NCBI GenBank assembly: GCA_035690885.1
Contig: DASSKC010000116.1
Coordinates: forward strand, 1 to 64,000
Length of the DNA stretch: 64,000 bases
Source of the DNA: Oleiagrimonas sp035690885
GTDB taxonomy: Bacteria; Pseudomonadota; Gammaproteobacteria; Xanthomonadales; Rhodanobacteraceae
Direction of reading: 5' to 3'
Of this stretch, positions 35,877 to 44,096 are shown piece after piece. The position numbers were made by a program, and so were the translations under genes. Under the pieces are notes generated by a model. That model saw nothing but the letters and a program-made list of their open reading frames with translations, was not told the origin of the DNA and did not search any database. Within the stretch, counting starts at the first letter, position 1; every line of letters starts with the position of its first letter.

Positions 35877-37183
35877 AGATGCGTGCATGGATGGGGTGCC
35901 TGGCGGTGGCTGGCTTGGGACTCTCGCTTGTGGCCGGCGCGGTGCAGGAGTCGAGCGTGCGCAGCGATACCGACAGCCAGTCCAGGCAGATTGCGCGCGG
36001 CAAATACCTGGCGCGGGCCGGCGATTGCGTGTCCTGCCACACGGCACGCGGTGGCCAGCCGCTGGCAGGCGGTCGCGCCATTCCCACGCCGTTCGGCACG
36101 ATTTACACGCCCAACATCACGCCGGACAAGGCCACCGGCATCGGCGACTGGAGCGGCGAGGAGTTCTGGCGGGCGATGCACGAAGGCATCGATGCCGATG
36201 GCAATTATCTGTATCCGGCATTCCCGTTCACGTCGTACACGCTGCTGACACGCCGCGACGTGGACGCGATCTACGCCTGGTTGCGCACGGTCGAACCCGT
36301 GCAGCGCGCGAATCGCGTGGCGGACTTGTCGTTTCCCTACAACATGCGCTCGCTGATGGCGATCTGGCGGTGGTTGTATTTTGATGCCGGCACTTACAAG
36401 CCCGATCCGCAGAAGTCCGACGCGTGGAATCGCGGTGCTTATCTGGTCAAGGGGCTGGGGCATTGTTCGGCGTGCCACAGCCCGCGCAACTGGCTGGGCG
36501 CGAGCAGCGACGAGAATGCACTCGCCGGCGCGATGATTCCGCGTCAGAACTGGTACGCGCCCAATCTGGGCACAGCCGAGGGCAACGGCCTGGCCGGTTG
36601 GAGCAAACAGGACATCGCGGATTTTCTGGGCAGCGGGCGTTCGTCCAAGGGGATCGCCTACGGACCGATGGCCGAAGTGGTGCATTCGAGCCTGCAATAC
36701 CTGACGCGTGCGGACGTGGAGGCCATGGCCACGTATTTGACGCAGCGCCCTTCAACGGCGACACCACCGGAGCAGGGCGGTTTTCTGCCGCCGGCGATGC
36801 GCCATCGCCGCGGCGCGCATCTCAACCGCTGGGTGGTGCAGGGACACGCGGTCTACCGCAAGTATTGCGCCGCCTGCCACGGCAAGAATGGCCAGGGTCA
36901 TCCGGGCATCTATCCGCCGCTGGCGGGCAACTCGTCGATCCTCGGCCCCGAGCCGGTCAACGCGATCCGCAAGGTATTGCTAGGTGGCTTTGCACCGGCC
37001 ACGAAGGCTTATCCGCGGCCGTATTCCATGCCGCCGTTCATCGCGCAGTTGAGCGACCACGAAGTCGCCCTGGTGGTCACCTACATCCGTCACGCGTGGC
37101 ACAACCGGCCACATACCGACGTGCCGTACGCCACAGTGGCCGATGACACCGTGGCCCGCTATCGCTCGGCGTTTACGCACTGA
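35873..37183 (+). CDS. Triheme membrane-associated cytochrome c (dehydrogenase-subunit type)
   Basis: 436 aa with signal MRAWMGCLAVAGLGLSLVAGAV. Three CxxCH sites: GDCVSCHTARGGQPLAGG, GHCSACHSPRNWLGA and KYCAACHGKNGQGHPGIYPPLAG. The order and the text around the first site (YLARAGDCVSCH...TPFGTIYTPNITPD, GIGDWSGEEFWRAMHEGI) match the cytochrome c subunit of membrane alcohol/gluconate dehydrogenases. No dehydrogenase large subunit adjoins it; its electron donor must be encoded elsewhere or be the diheme partner. Confidence 0.91.
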   Translation: MKMRAWMGCLAVAGLGLSLVAGAVQESSVRSDTDSQSRQIARGKYLARAGDCVSCHTARGGQPLAGGRAIPTPFGTIYTPNITPDKATGIGDWSGEEFWRAMHEGIDADGNYLYPAFPFTSYTLLTRRDVDAIYAWLRTVEPVQRANRVADLSFPYNMRSLMAIWRWLYFDAGTYKPDPQKSDAWNRGAYLVKGLGHCSACHSPRNWLGASSDENALAGAMIPRQNWYAPNLGTAEGNGLAGWSKQDIADFLGSGRSSKGIAYGPMAEVVHSSLQYLTRADVEAMATYLTQRPSTATPPEQGGFLPPAMRHRRGAHLNRWVVQGHAVYRKYCAACHGKNGQGHPGIYPPLAGNSSILGPEPVNAIRKVLLGGFAPATKAYPRPYSMPPFIAQLSDHEVALVVTYIRHAWHNRPHTDVPYATVADDTVARYRSAFTH

Positions 37184-37224
37184 CCGGCCCGCCAGCGCGC
37201 ATAATGCTGATTTGAAAGCATATT

Positions 37225-37310
37225 GTAGGAGCGGCGGAAGCCGCGATTGCTGATGCGTAACGGGGATCATCACGCAAGCGCACGCCAATCGCGGCTTCCG
37301 CCGCTCCTAC
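37225..37310. repeat. REPIN, family 2, copy C
   Basis: GTAGGAGCGGCGGAAGCCGC at 37225 and its complement ending CCGCTCCTAC at 37310. The spacer differs from copies A and B. Its right end overlaps the mug gene and supplies its TAG stop. Confidence 0.93.
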
Positions 37311-37807
37311 AGCCGGCGGGCCAGCTCGCGCCACGGCTCGATGCTCCAGAATCGTCGTGCCTGGCCCGATGGCGAGGGCAGGGTGAACACGCGTGTGCTG
37401 CCGATGCGCTCGCGCTGCTCACCGTAATGGACCGCGTGGCGGAGCGCAGCTTGCGCGGCGTTCTTGCTGGTGAAGGCGATGATGCTAGGTGCAAATGCGT
37501 GAATCCTGGCGAACAGGGCTTCGACGTCGAATGCATCCGCCGGCAATTCGTTGTCGTTGCCGCTGTGGCGTTTGGCCAGGTCGGTAAGGCCGATCCCCCA
37601 TTGCGGCAGCAATGCAAATTCCGCGGGTTCCAGGCGACGCGGCGTGAAGCCGGCCTCGAACAGCGCGCGCCAGAAGTAGTTGCCGGGGTGCGCATAGTAG
37701 GCGTGTTCGGCCGCCGAGCGACGACTGGGTGCGGTGCCGCAAAACACCACGCCCAGGCCTGATTGCAGCAGGTCGGGCAGGACGGGTGCGTTGTCCGATG
37801 ACATCAT
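37307..37807 (-). CDS. mug: G/U mismatch-specific DNA glycosylase (Mug)
   Basis: Removes uracil and ethenocytosine opposite guanine; 166 aa of the MUG/TDG branch of uracil glycosylases. GVVFCGTAPSRRSAAEHAYYAHPGNYFW (about residues 19-46) is the conserved N-terminal motif, GIGLTDLAKRHSGND follows, and the second catalytic motif reads LPSPSGQARRFW. Two adjacent ATGs (37807, 37804) lie behind GAGG; the first is used. Stop codon lies in a REPIN. Divergent from the urease operon. Confidence 0.92.
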   Translation of the reverse strand: MMSSDNAPVLPDLLQSGLGVVFCGTAPSRRSAAEHAYYAHPGNYFWRALFEAGFTPRRLEPAEFALLPQWGIGLTDLAKRHSGNDNELPADAFDVEALFARIHAFAPSIIAFTSKNAAQAALRHAVHYGEQRERIGSTRVFTLPSPSGQARRFWSIEPWRELARRL

Positions 37808-37893
37808 CGTTGCCTCGCGGCCGGGTGCGCCGTATCGACGGGCGAACATGATGCTGGCTGGATGAGTGATTGTCACTGGACGGACGTGTCGCG

Positions 37894-37922
37894 TTGACGG
37901 CTAAACGGGGCCGGCCTAGTAT
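37894..37922 (+). promoter_or_regulatory. Sigma-70 promoter of the urease operon
   Basis: TTGACG (37894-37899), a 17-base spacer and TAGTAT (37917-37922). Predicted start about 37929, leaving a leader of about 100 nt before ureA that contains GCAAA/TTTGC and GACG/CGTC mini-stems. No NtrC/sigma-54 site was seen, suggesting expression independent of nitrogen control. Confidence 0.65.
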
Positions 37923-38028
37923 CAAAGTGTCGGCCCGGTTCGACGACATGCGTCCAACGTTCGGTAATGCAAAGTTTTTTTGCGTCATGAACCAGGCTGC
38001 TTTCGCTGCGCTCGCGCGGGAGGGTTTG

Positions 38029-38331
38029 ATGTTTTTGAGCATGCACGAACAAGAGCGGCTGATGGTCTATACCGCTGGCAAGCTTGCCCTGGAGCGCAAG
38101 CAGCGCGGCGTGAAGCTGAACTTGCCCGAAGCCACCGCCCTGATCACGTCATTTCTTCTGGAGGGGGCGCGTGACGGCGAGACGGTTGCCGACCTCATGG
38201 AGACGGGACGTCACGTTCTTTCCCGCGACGAGGTGATGGAAGGCGTGCCGGAGATGCTCGTCCAGGTGCAGGTCGAGGCCACGTTTCCCGATGGCACCAA
38301 GCTGGTGACCGTGACCGAGCCGGTGCAATGA
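38029..38331 (+). CDS. ureA: Urease subunit gamma
   Basis: Smallest structural subunit of nickel urease (urea to ammonia and carbamate). Start ATG at 38029 has GGGAGGG five bases upstream and gives 100 aa, the standard length; an ATG at 37987 would add 14 unusual residues. HEQERLMVYTAGKLALERKQRGVKLNLPEATALIT, LEGARDGETVADLMETGRHVL and EGVPEMLVQVQVEATFPDGTKLVTV align with the family. The stop overlaps the ureB start (ATGA). Confidence 0.96.
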   Translation: MFLSMHEQERLMVYTAGKLALERKQRGVKLNLPEATALITSFLLEGARDGETVADLMETGRHVLSRDEVMEGVPEMLVQVQVEATFPDGTKLVTVTEPVQ

Positions 38332-38888
38332 AAGACAAGCCGAATCCGTTCGAAGCCGCGGCAAAAAAACCGGATCAGGCGTCCGACCCGAAACATGCGT
38401 CCGATGATCCGGGCCGCGAGTATCCGGACGCGGACCGGCCGGCTGACGGGCCCAGCCATTCCTCGGGTGTCAGCGGCCCCAGCGAGCCACGCCGTCCCGG
38501 CATGGGCGGGCGTCAGGCGCCGCGTCGCGAATCGGCAGACGCCTTGCGCGACACCGAGCCGTTGATTCCCGGTGAAATCCTGTACGGGTCGGATGACGTG
38601 GAGATCAACGCCGGCTTGGAAGTGACCACGATTCGGGTGGTCAACGGTGCGGATCGGCCCATTCAGGTCGGTTCGCACTTTCATTTTGCCGAGGTCAATG
38701 CCGCCCTGGAGTTCGACCGCGCGGCCGCCTGGGGCAAGCGCTTGAACGTGTTGTCCGGCGGCTCGGTCCGGTTCGAGCCCGGTGCGGTCGAAGAAGTCGA
38801 GCTGGTACCGCTCCGGGGCCGGCGCGTGATTCGCGGCCTGCGTGGTTTGTGTGGAGGAAATCTGGATGAGCAAGATCCCGCGCGCTGA
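38328..38888 (+). CDS. ureB: Urease subunit beta with an extra N-terminal segment
   Basis: 186 aa; the ordinary beta subunit (about 100 aa) begins at residue 79, LIPGEILYGSDDVEINAG, then RPIQVGSHFHFAEVNAALEFDRAAAWGKRLNV and RFEPGAVEEVELVPL. The preceding 78 residues are rich in Pro, Asp, Arg, Gly and Ser and look disordered. The first ATG overlaps the ureA stop, supporting the long form; codon use in the extension is coding-like. A TTG at 38562 could start a standard-length protein, though its ribosome site is poor. The 3' end overlaps ureC by 23 bp. Confidence 0.9.
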   Translation: MKDKPNPFEAAAKKPDQASDPKHASDDPGREYPDADRPADGPSHSSGVSGPSEPRRPGMGGRQAPRRESADALRDTEPLIPGEILYGSDDVEINAGLEVTTIRVVNGADRPIQVGSHFHFAEVNAALEFDRAAAWGKRLNVLSGGSVRFEPGAVEEVELVPLRGRRVIRGLRGLCGGNLDEQDPAR

Positions 38889-40575
38889 ATACGTGGCCTC
38901 CTACGGGCCGACCCGCGGCGATCGCATTCGCCTTGCCGATACCAATCTGGTCATCGAGGTCGAGGAAGACCGCTGCGCGGGTGGTGACGAGGCGGTTTTC
39001 GGCGGCGGCAAATCGATTCGCGAATCAATGGGGCAGTCCTGCGCCACGCGTGCCGAGGGCACGCCGGATCTGGTCATTACCGGCGCCGTGATCCTTGATC
39101 ACTGGGGCATCATCAAGGCCGATGTCGGCGTGCGTGACGGTCGCATCGTCGCGCTGGGCAAGGCGGGCAATCCCGAAACCATGGATGGCGTGCATCCGGA
39201 TCTGGTGATCGGTCCGTCGACCGAGGTCATGGCCGGCAACGGGCTGATCATGACGGCCGGTGCCATCGATACCCATGTGCATTTCGTGGGGCCGCAAATG
39301 CTCGAAATCGCGCTGGCCTCGGGCACGACCACGGTCACCGGCGGCGGCACCGGACCGACCGAAGGCTCCAAGGCGACGCTCGCCACACCCGGCTCGTGGT
39401 GGATGCAGCGCATGCTCGAAGGCTTCGATCCATGGCCGGTCAACGTGCTGTTTCTGGGGCGCGGCAATACGGTCTCGCACGAGGCGCTGCGCGAGCAGTT
39501 GCGCGGAGGCGTGGGCGGTTTCAAGGTTCATGAAGACTGGGGGGCGACGCCTGCAGCCATCGACGCGGCGCTGTCGGTGGCCGACGAGACGGGGGTGCAG
39601 GTCGCGATTCATTCGGACACGCTCAACGAGGCCGGTTTCGTGGAAGACATGCTCAAGGCCGTGGCCGGGCGCACCTTCCATTCGTTCCACACCGAAGGCG
39701 CCGGTGGCGGGCATGCGCCCGACATCATCCGCATTGCCGGCGAGCCGAACGTGCTGCCGGCCTCGACCAATCCGACCCGGCCGTACACGCACAACACGGT
39801 GGACGAGCACCTGGACATGGTGATGGTGGCCCATCACCTGAATCCGCAGGTACCCAACGACCTGGCGTTTGCCGAGAGCCGGGTTCGCGCCGGCACGATC
39901 GCGGCCGAGGACGTGCTGCAGGACATGGGCGCGATCTCGATCATGTCCTCCGATGCGCAGGCCATGGGCCGTATCGGCGAGGTGGTCATCCGTACCTGGC
40001 AGACCGCGCACCAGATGAAAAAGCTGCGCGGCAGCCTGCCGGGCGATGGTCGCGCCGACAACCATCGCGCGCGCCGTTACGTGGCCAAGTACACGATTTG
40101 TCCGGCCGTCGCGCACGGGCTGGAAAAGCACATCGGCTCGGTTGAAGTGGGCAAGATGGCGGACTTGGTGTTGTGGCAACCGGCCCTGTTCGGCGTGCGC
40201 CCGGCACTGGTCTTCAAAGGCGGCATCGCGGCCATCGCCGCGCTGGGCGATCCGAACGCGTCGATTCCGACGCCGCAACCGGTGCTGGAACGTCTGGGCT
40301 TCAATGCGCACACGCGCGCCGCGGCTTACACCAGTGTGGCCTTTGTCTCGCAGCTGGCCATCGATGACGGGCTGGCCGGGCGCCTGCATGTCGAACGGCC
40401 ACTGGTGGTCATCGAAAATTGTCGTGGCCGCAGCAAGCAGGATTTGCCGGAGAACACGACTTTGCCGCAGATCGAAGTCGATCCAGACACCTATGCCGTG
40501 CGCGTGGATGGTGAACTGATCGAGCACCAGCCGCCCACGGAAGTGCCGATGGCACAGCGATATTTTCTCTTTTGA
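38866..40575 (+). CDS. ureC: Urease catalytic subunit alpha
   Basis: 569 aa, with the two-nickel site intact: His137 and His139 (DTHVHF), carbamylated Lys220 (GGFKVHEDWG), His249 (AIHSDTLNEAGF), His275 (FHTEGAGGGHAPD) and Asp363 (MSSDAQAMGR). The active-site flap reads MVMVAHHLNP, so Ala322 replaces the usual catalytic-flap cysteine (Cys319 in Klebsiella numbering); the flap His323 is kept. Segments such as IRLADTNLVIEVEEDRC and TMDGVHPDLVIGPSTEV resemble actinobacterial UreC more than enterobacterial. GGAGGAAA precedes the start. Confidence 0.97.
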   Translation: MSKIPRAEYVASYGPTRGDRIRLADTNLVIEVEEDRCAGGDEAVFGGGKSIRESMGQSCATRAEGTPDLVITGAVILDHWGIIKADVGVRDGRIVALGKAGNPETMDGVHPDLVIGPSTEVMAGNGLIMTAGAIDTHVHFVGPQMLEIALASGTTTVTGGGTGPTEGSKATLATPGSWWMQRMLEGFDPWPVNVLFLGRGNTVSHEALREQLRGGVGGFKVHEDWGATPAAIDAALSVADETGVQVAIHSDTLNEAGFVEDMLKAVAGRTFHSFHTEGAGGGHAPDIIRIAGEPNVLPASTNPTRPYTHNTVDEHLDMVMVAHHLNPQVPNDLAFAESRVRAGTIAAEDVLQDMGAISIMSSDAQAMGRIGEVVIRTWQTAHQMKKLRGSLPGDGRADNHRARRYVAKYTICPAVAHGLEKHIGSVEVGKMADLVLWQPALFGVRPALVFKGGIAAIAALGDPNASIPTPQPVLERLGFNAHTRAAAYTSVAFVSQLAIDDGLAGRLHVERPLVVIENCRGRSKQDLPENTTLPQIEVDPDTYAVRVDGELIEHQPPTEVPMAQRYFLF

Positions 40576-40586
40576 CGGAGCCGGGC

Positions 40587-41258
40587 ATGTCGTCTACCGC
40601 CGCGTTGCTGCTTCTTGCCGACGGTCGTTTGCCCGCAGGTGGCTACGCGCATTCCGGCGGTCTGGAGCCGACGGTACGCACCCAGGGACTGCGTGACGTG
40701 GTCGATGTCGAACGCTTTCTGGAAGGGCGCGCGGCGACCGCGGGGTTCATGACGGCGGCGTTTGCCGCAGCCGCGTGCGCGGCTGCGCAGGCACGAAACC
40801 TGGCGTTGCTGGATGCACTGGATGCGGAGCTCGATGCGCGTTTTCCGTCGCCGGCCACACGCGCCGTGTCGCGGGCGCTGGGACGGCAGTTGCGACGCAG
40901 TCTGGTCAATTTTCACCCGGATCCCTTGCTGGATGCGGTCCGCGACAATCCGCACCAGGCGCTGGGCTGGGGCGTGGCCGCCGCCATATTCGGGCTGGAT
41001 GTACGCGATGCCGCACAGATCGCGCTGCACGAATCGGTCGCCGGCCCGGTGGCGGCTGCGGTCAAGGTGTTGAGTCTGGATTTGTTTGCCGTGCATGCCG
41101 CCTTCGCCGGTTTGACGGATTTTCTGGACGAGCTGGCAGGCGCGGCGGCGGCACACGCCACGACCGCACCCGCCGAGTTGCCGGCATCCGGCTCGCCATT
41201 GCTGGACATCGCCGCCGAACAGCATCGCCAATGGGAGGTACGTTTGTTTGCCTCCTGA
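40587..41258 (+). CDS. ureF: Urease accessory protein UreF
   Basis: GTPase-activating/scaffold partner in nickel delivery to apo-urease, 223 aa, mostly helical. Conserved starts LLLLADGRLPAGGYAHSGGLEP and ...DVERFLEGR, and the later NPHQALGWGVAAAIFGLDVRDAAQIALHESVAGPVAAAVK. Start ATG at 40587 with GGAG upstream. Begins 11 bp after ureC. It follows ureC directly because no ureE is present. Confidence 0.93.
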   Translation: MSSTAALLLLADGRLPAGGYAHSGGLEPTVRTQGLRDVVDVERFLEGRAATAGFMTAAFAAAACAAAQARNLALLDALDAELDARFPSPATRAVSRALGRQLRRSLVNFHPDPLLDAVRDNPHQALGWGVAAAIFGLDVRDAAQIALHESVAGPVAAAVKVLSLDLFAVHAAFAGLTDFLDELAGAAAAHATTAPAELPASGSPLLDIAAEQHRQWEVRLFAS

Positions 41259-42150
41259 CCTTGCCGCCCGCAGCCCGGGCGCCATGCACGCGCGGGCGAC
41301 ACTGGCCACCGAGCAGGTGCTCGATCGCCACGGACATGTGGCCAGTCGCGTGTGCGTGTTGCGTTCGCACGCACCGCTGGTGCTGCGGCCGACCCTGCCC
41401 AAGGGGATCGAGCCGGGTGTCGATCAGGCGGCGGACGTGGCGCGCGTGGCACTGGCTTCCGGGGCCGCCGGGCCACTGGGCGGCGACGAGTTCGCGCTGG
41501 ATGTTCGCGTCGGTGCCGGCAGCACGCTGGTGCTCAATGAAATTTCGGCGACGTTGCTGTTGCCGGGCGCGCGCGGCGGATGCTCGCACATGCGCATCAC
41601 GGTGCATGTCGAGGCCGACGCGACCCTGGTGTGGATGCCCGAGCCGGTGATTGCCGCGCGCGGGTGCGACCATGTGCATGACATCCGCGTCGAGCTGGCG
41701 CCGAGCGCGCGCTTTCTGATGCGCGACGAACTGTTGCTCGGGCGCCATCGCGAGCCGCCCGGCGATCTGCTGCAAAACCTGCGTGTCCGTCGCGGCGGGC
41801 GTGCATTGTTTCACCAGCAGTTGCGGCTCGGACCGTCCGCGCGCGGCTGGCGCAGCCCGGCCGTACTGGGCGCAAACAAGTGTGTCGGCACGGTATTGGC
41901 CGTGGATCCGGCATGGGCAAACGACGTGCCGGGCGTGAACCTTTTTGCCCGTGATGCCGCGTTGCTGCCGCTGCAGGGACCGGCCGCGATGGTGAGCGCG
42001 CTGGCCGCTGACAGCCTGGCGCTGCGGCGCACGCTGCATCGCGGCATCGCCCTGCTGGGCGCGCGCTGGGCGCCGGCCGCCGCCAGTGCGGGCGCCGCAT
42101 GCGATGCAGCCGTCACGGGTGTCGATTCATCCCTCGTAACCGTCAGTTGA
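41248..42150 (+). CDS. ureD: Urease accessory protein UreD
   Basis: Binds apo-urease and, with UreF and UreG, forms the activation complex and nickel tunnel. 300 aa. Recognisable by VRVGAGSTLVLNEISATLLLPG, DATLVWMPEPVIAARGCDHVHDIRVELAPSARFLMRDELLLGRHREPPGDL and the GANKCVGTVLAV segment. Start is uncertain: TTG at 41248 lies 9 bases after GGGAGG; an ATG at 41284 is the alternative. Sits between ureF and ureG, an unusual position. Confidence 0.9.
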   Translation: MPPDLAARSPGAMHARATLATEQVLDRHGHVASRVCVLRSHAPLVLRPTLPKGIEPGVDQAADVARVALASGAAGPLGGDEFALDVRVGAGSTLVLNEISATLLLPGARGGCSHMRITVHVEADATLVWMPEPVIAARGCDHVHDIRVELAPSARFLMRDELLLGRHREPPGDLLQNLRVRRGGRALFHQQLRLGPSARGWRSPAVLGANKCVGTVLAVDPAWANDVPGVNLFARDAALLPLQGPAAMVSALAADSLALRRTLHRGIALLGARWAPAAASAGAACDAAVTGVDSSLVTVS

Positions 42151-42171
42151 AACCCTGTTGGAGGAAAAATC

Positions 42172-42915
42172 ATGGCCGCCAAACCTGATGACGTGAATAC
42201 CCGCTCGCTGCGCCTGGGCGTCGCCGGTCCGGTCGGGACCGGCAAGAGTACGGTGATCGCCACGCTGTGCCGCAATCTCAACCAGGAATTTCGCATCGGC
42301 GTGATCACCAATGACATTTATACCGACGAGGATGCACGGTTCCTGCGTTCGGCCGGGGTGTTGCCGGTCGAGCGCATCCGCGCCGTCGAAACCGGCTCAT
42401 GTCCGCACACGGCCATTCGCGATGACGTGACCATGAACCTGCTTGCCGTCGAAGACCTGGAACAGGACTTCGCGCCGCTGGACATCGTGTTGGTGGAAAG
42501 CGGTGGCGACAATTTGACGGCGACCTTCTCGCCGGCGCTGGTCGATGCGCAGATCTTCGTGATCGACGTGGCCGGTGGCGGTGACGTGGCGCGCAAGGGC
42601 GGGCCGGGCATCACCCACGCGGATCTGCTGATCGTCAACAAGATCGACCTTGGCGAATACGTCGACGTGGATGTCGAGCAAATGCTGCGCGACGCGTCGG
42701 CGGCACGCGATGGTGCGCCGATGCTGGCGCACTCCAAGAAGCGGTCCGATACCGATCAGCAGTTGTGCGATTGGGTCCGGCAACTGCATGCCGCTCACCG
42801 AAGCGGGGCGCATACGCCACTGGATCCGGGGCCGATGGCGCCGCACTTCCACGCCGACCAGAACGGTGGTCACGTGCACAGTCACGAACATGCCGGGGAT
42901 CATTCGCATGAGTGA
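42172..42915 (+). CDS. ureG: Urease accessory GTPase UreG with C-terminal His tail
   Basis: SIMIBI GTPase driving nickel insertion, 247 aa. P-loop GPVGTGKST (residues 19-27), ITNDIYTDEDARFL, the nickel-binding SCPHTAIRDD motif, VESGGDNLTATFSPALVD and the NKID guanine specificity motif are intact. The last 23 residues hold eight histidines (positions 225, 227, 234, 236, 238, 240, 244, 246), a metal-binding tail at the C-terminus; in other UreG proteins the His-rich segment, when present, is at the N-terminus. With no ureE in the cluster the tail may store nickel. Confidence 0.95.
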   Translation: MAAKPDDVNTRSLRLGVAGPVGTGKSTVIATLCRNLNQEFRIGVITNDIYTDEDARFLRSAGVLPVERIRAVETGSCPHTAIRDDVTMNLLAVEDLEQDFAPLDIVLVESGGDNLTATFSPALVDAQIFVIDVAGGGDVARKGGPGITHADLLIVNKIDLGEYVDVDVEQMLRDASAARDGAPMLAHSKKRSDTDQQLCDWVRQLHAAHRSGAHTPLDPGPMAPHFHADQNGGHVHSHEHAGDHSHE

Positions 42916-42948
42916 GCGCATGCCGGTCACCGCAATGCGGAGCCAGCC

Positions 42949-44037
42949 ATGACCGGCGATATCCCCTGTGTCCGCTCCCATGTGCGGCCATTGCTCGGCA
43001 TGGGGCTGGTGATTGCCGCCTTGATGGTCCTGGGTTGGGGCACGTTTGTTTTCGTGGTGTTGCCGGGCGACTACCTGATGGGCGGCCAAGTGGTGTTCGG
43101 GACCGGTCTGGCGCTGACCGCGTTCACGCTCGGCGTGCGTCACGGTTTCGATCCGGATCACATCGCCGCCATCGACAACACCACGCGCAAACTGGTCACG
43201 GAAAACGGCCGTCCTCCGGTCACGGTCGGATTCTGGTTCGCGCTCGGCCACTCCACGATAGTGGTGGTGGCGGTGGTGTTGCTGGCCGCGGGCCTGAACG
43301 TGTTTGCACGACAGATCACTGCGGATCAGTCCGCACTGCAGTCCGTGGCCGGACTCTGGGGCATTCTGGTTTCGGCGCTCTTCCTGCTGCTTATCGGCGC
43401 GATCAACCTGGCGTCGATGCGCGGGATCTGGCAGGTGTTCCGTGGCATGCGCCGCGGCGTGTTCGACGAGGCCGAGCTGGAGCAGTTGCTGGTGCACCGC
43501 GGGGTACTGAACCGCATCCTTGGCCCTGTCGCCCGACGCGTGGATCGCCCCGCCAAGATGTACGTGGTGGGCCTGCTGTTCGGCCTGGGTTTCGATACGG
43601 CCACCACTATTGCGTTGTTCGTGATTGGCGGGACGGCGGCGCTGACGGCGCCATGGTATGTGGTGCTGGTGTTGCCGATCCTGTTCACTGCCGGGATGAC
43701 ACTGGTCGATACCCTGGACGGCGTCATCATGCACCATGCCTACGCTTGGGCATTTGCCGCGCCGGTGCGCAAGGTCTATTACAACCTCACCATCACCATC
43801 ATTTCCGTGGCGGTCGCGTTTCTGGTCGGTGGTCTGGGCCTGGCGGGGCTGGCGGCCGAGATGCTGGATGCCGAGTCCGGCTGGCTGGGCTGGGTCGCCG
43901 GACTGAACATCGACCATCTGGGCTACGTCATCGTCGCGGTATTGCTGTTTACCTGGCTGGTGGCGTATGCGTACTGGAAACTGGCCAGGGTCGAGGCGCG
44001 CCATGCCAGTGCTCCCGGCAGCATCCGGAAGCACTGA
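42949..44037 (+). CDS. NiCoT-family nickel/cobalt permease (HoxN/NixA type)
   Basis: High-affinity nickel importer, 362 aa, eight membrane helices. The signature in helix II is RHGFDPDHIAAIDNTTRKL (H-x4-D-H, about residues 64-82), followed by FALGHSTIVVVAVVLLA and LFGLGFDTATTIALF and a C-terminal GWVAGLNIDHLGYVIVAV. Lies 33 bp after ureG in the same direction, so it presumably feeds nickel to urease. No nickel riboswitch or NikR box was recognised in the short gap. Confidence 0.92.
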   Translation: MTGDIPCVRSHVRPLLGMGLVIAALMVLGWGTFVFVVLPGDYLMGGQVVFGTGLALTAFTLGVRHGFDPDHIAAIDNTTRKLVTENGRPPVTVGFWFALGHSTIVVVAVVLLAAGLNVFARQITADQSALQSVAGLWGILVSALFLLLIGAINLASMRGIWQVFRGMRRGVFDEAELEQLLVHRGVLNRILGPVARRVDRPAKMYVVGLLFGLGFDTATTIALFVIGGTAALTAPWYVVLVLPILFTAGMTLVDTLDGVIMHHAYAWAFAAPVRKVYYNLTITIISVAVAFLVGGLGLAGLAAEMLDAESGWLGWVAGLNIDHLGYVIVAVLLFTWLVAYAYWKLARVEARHASAPGSIRKH

Positions 44038-44096
44038 TCATGGTGTCGATGCGTTGATCCCCGCCAGGTGCCGGGGCGGAGCCACGCCTGAAAGTC

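Noticed and set aside
42916..42948. Possible nickel riboswitch or hidden ureE between ureG and the nickel permease
   Set aside because: Only 33 bp, too short for either; the gap between ureD and ureG is 21 bp.
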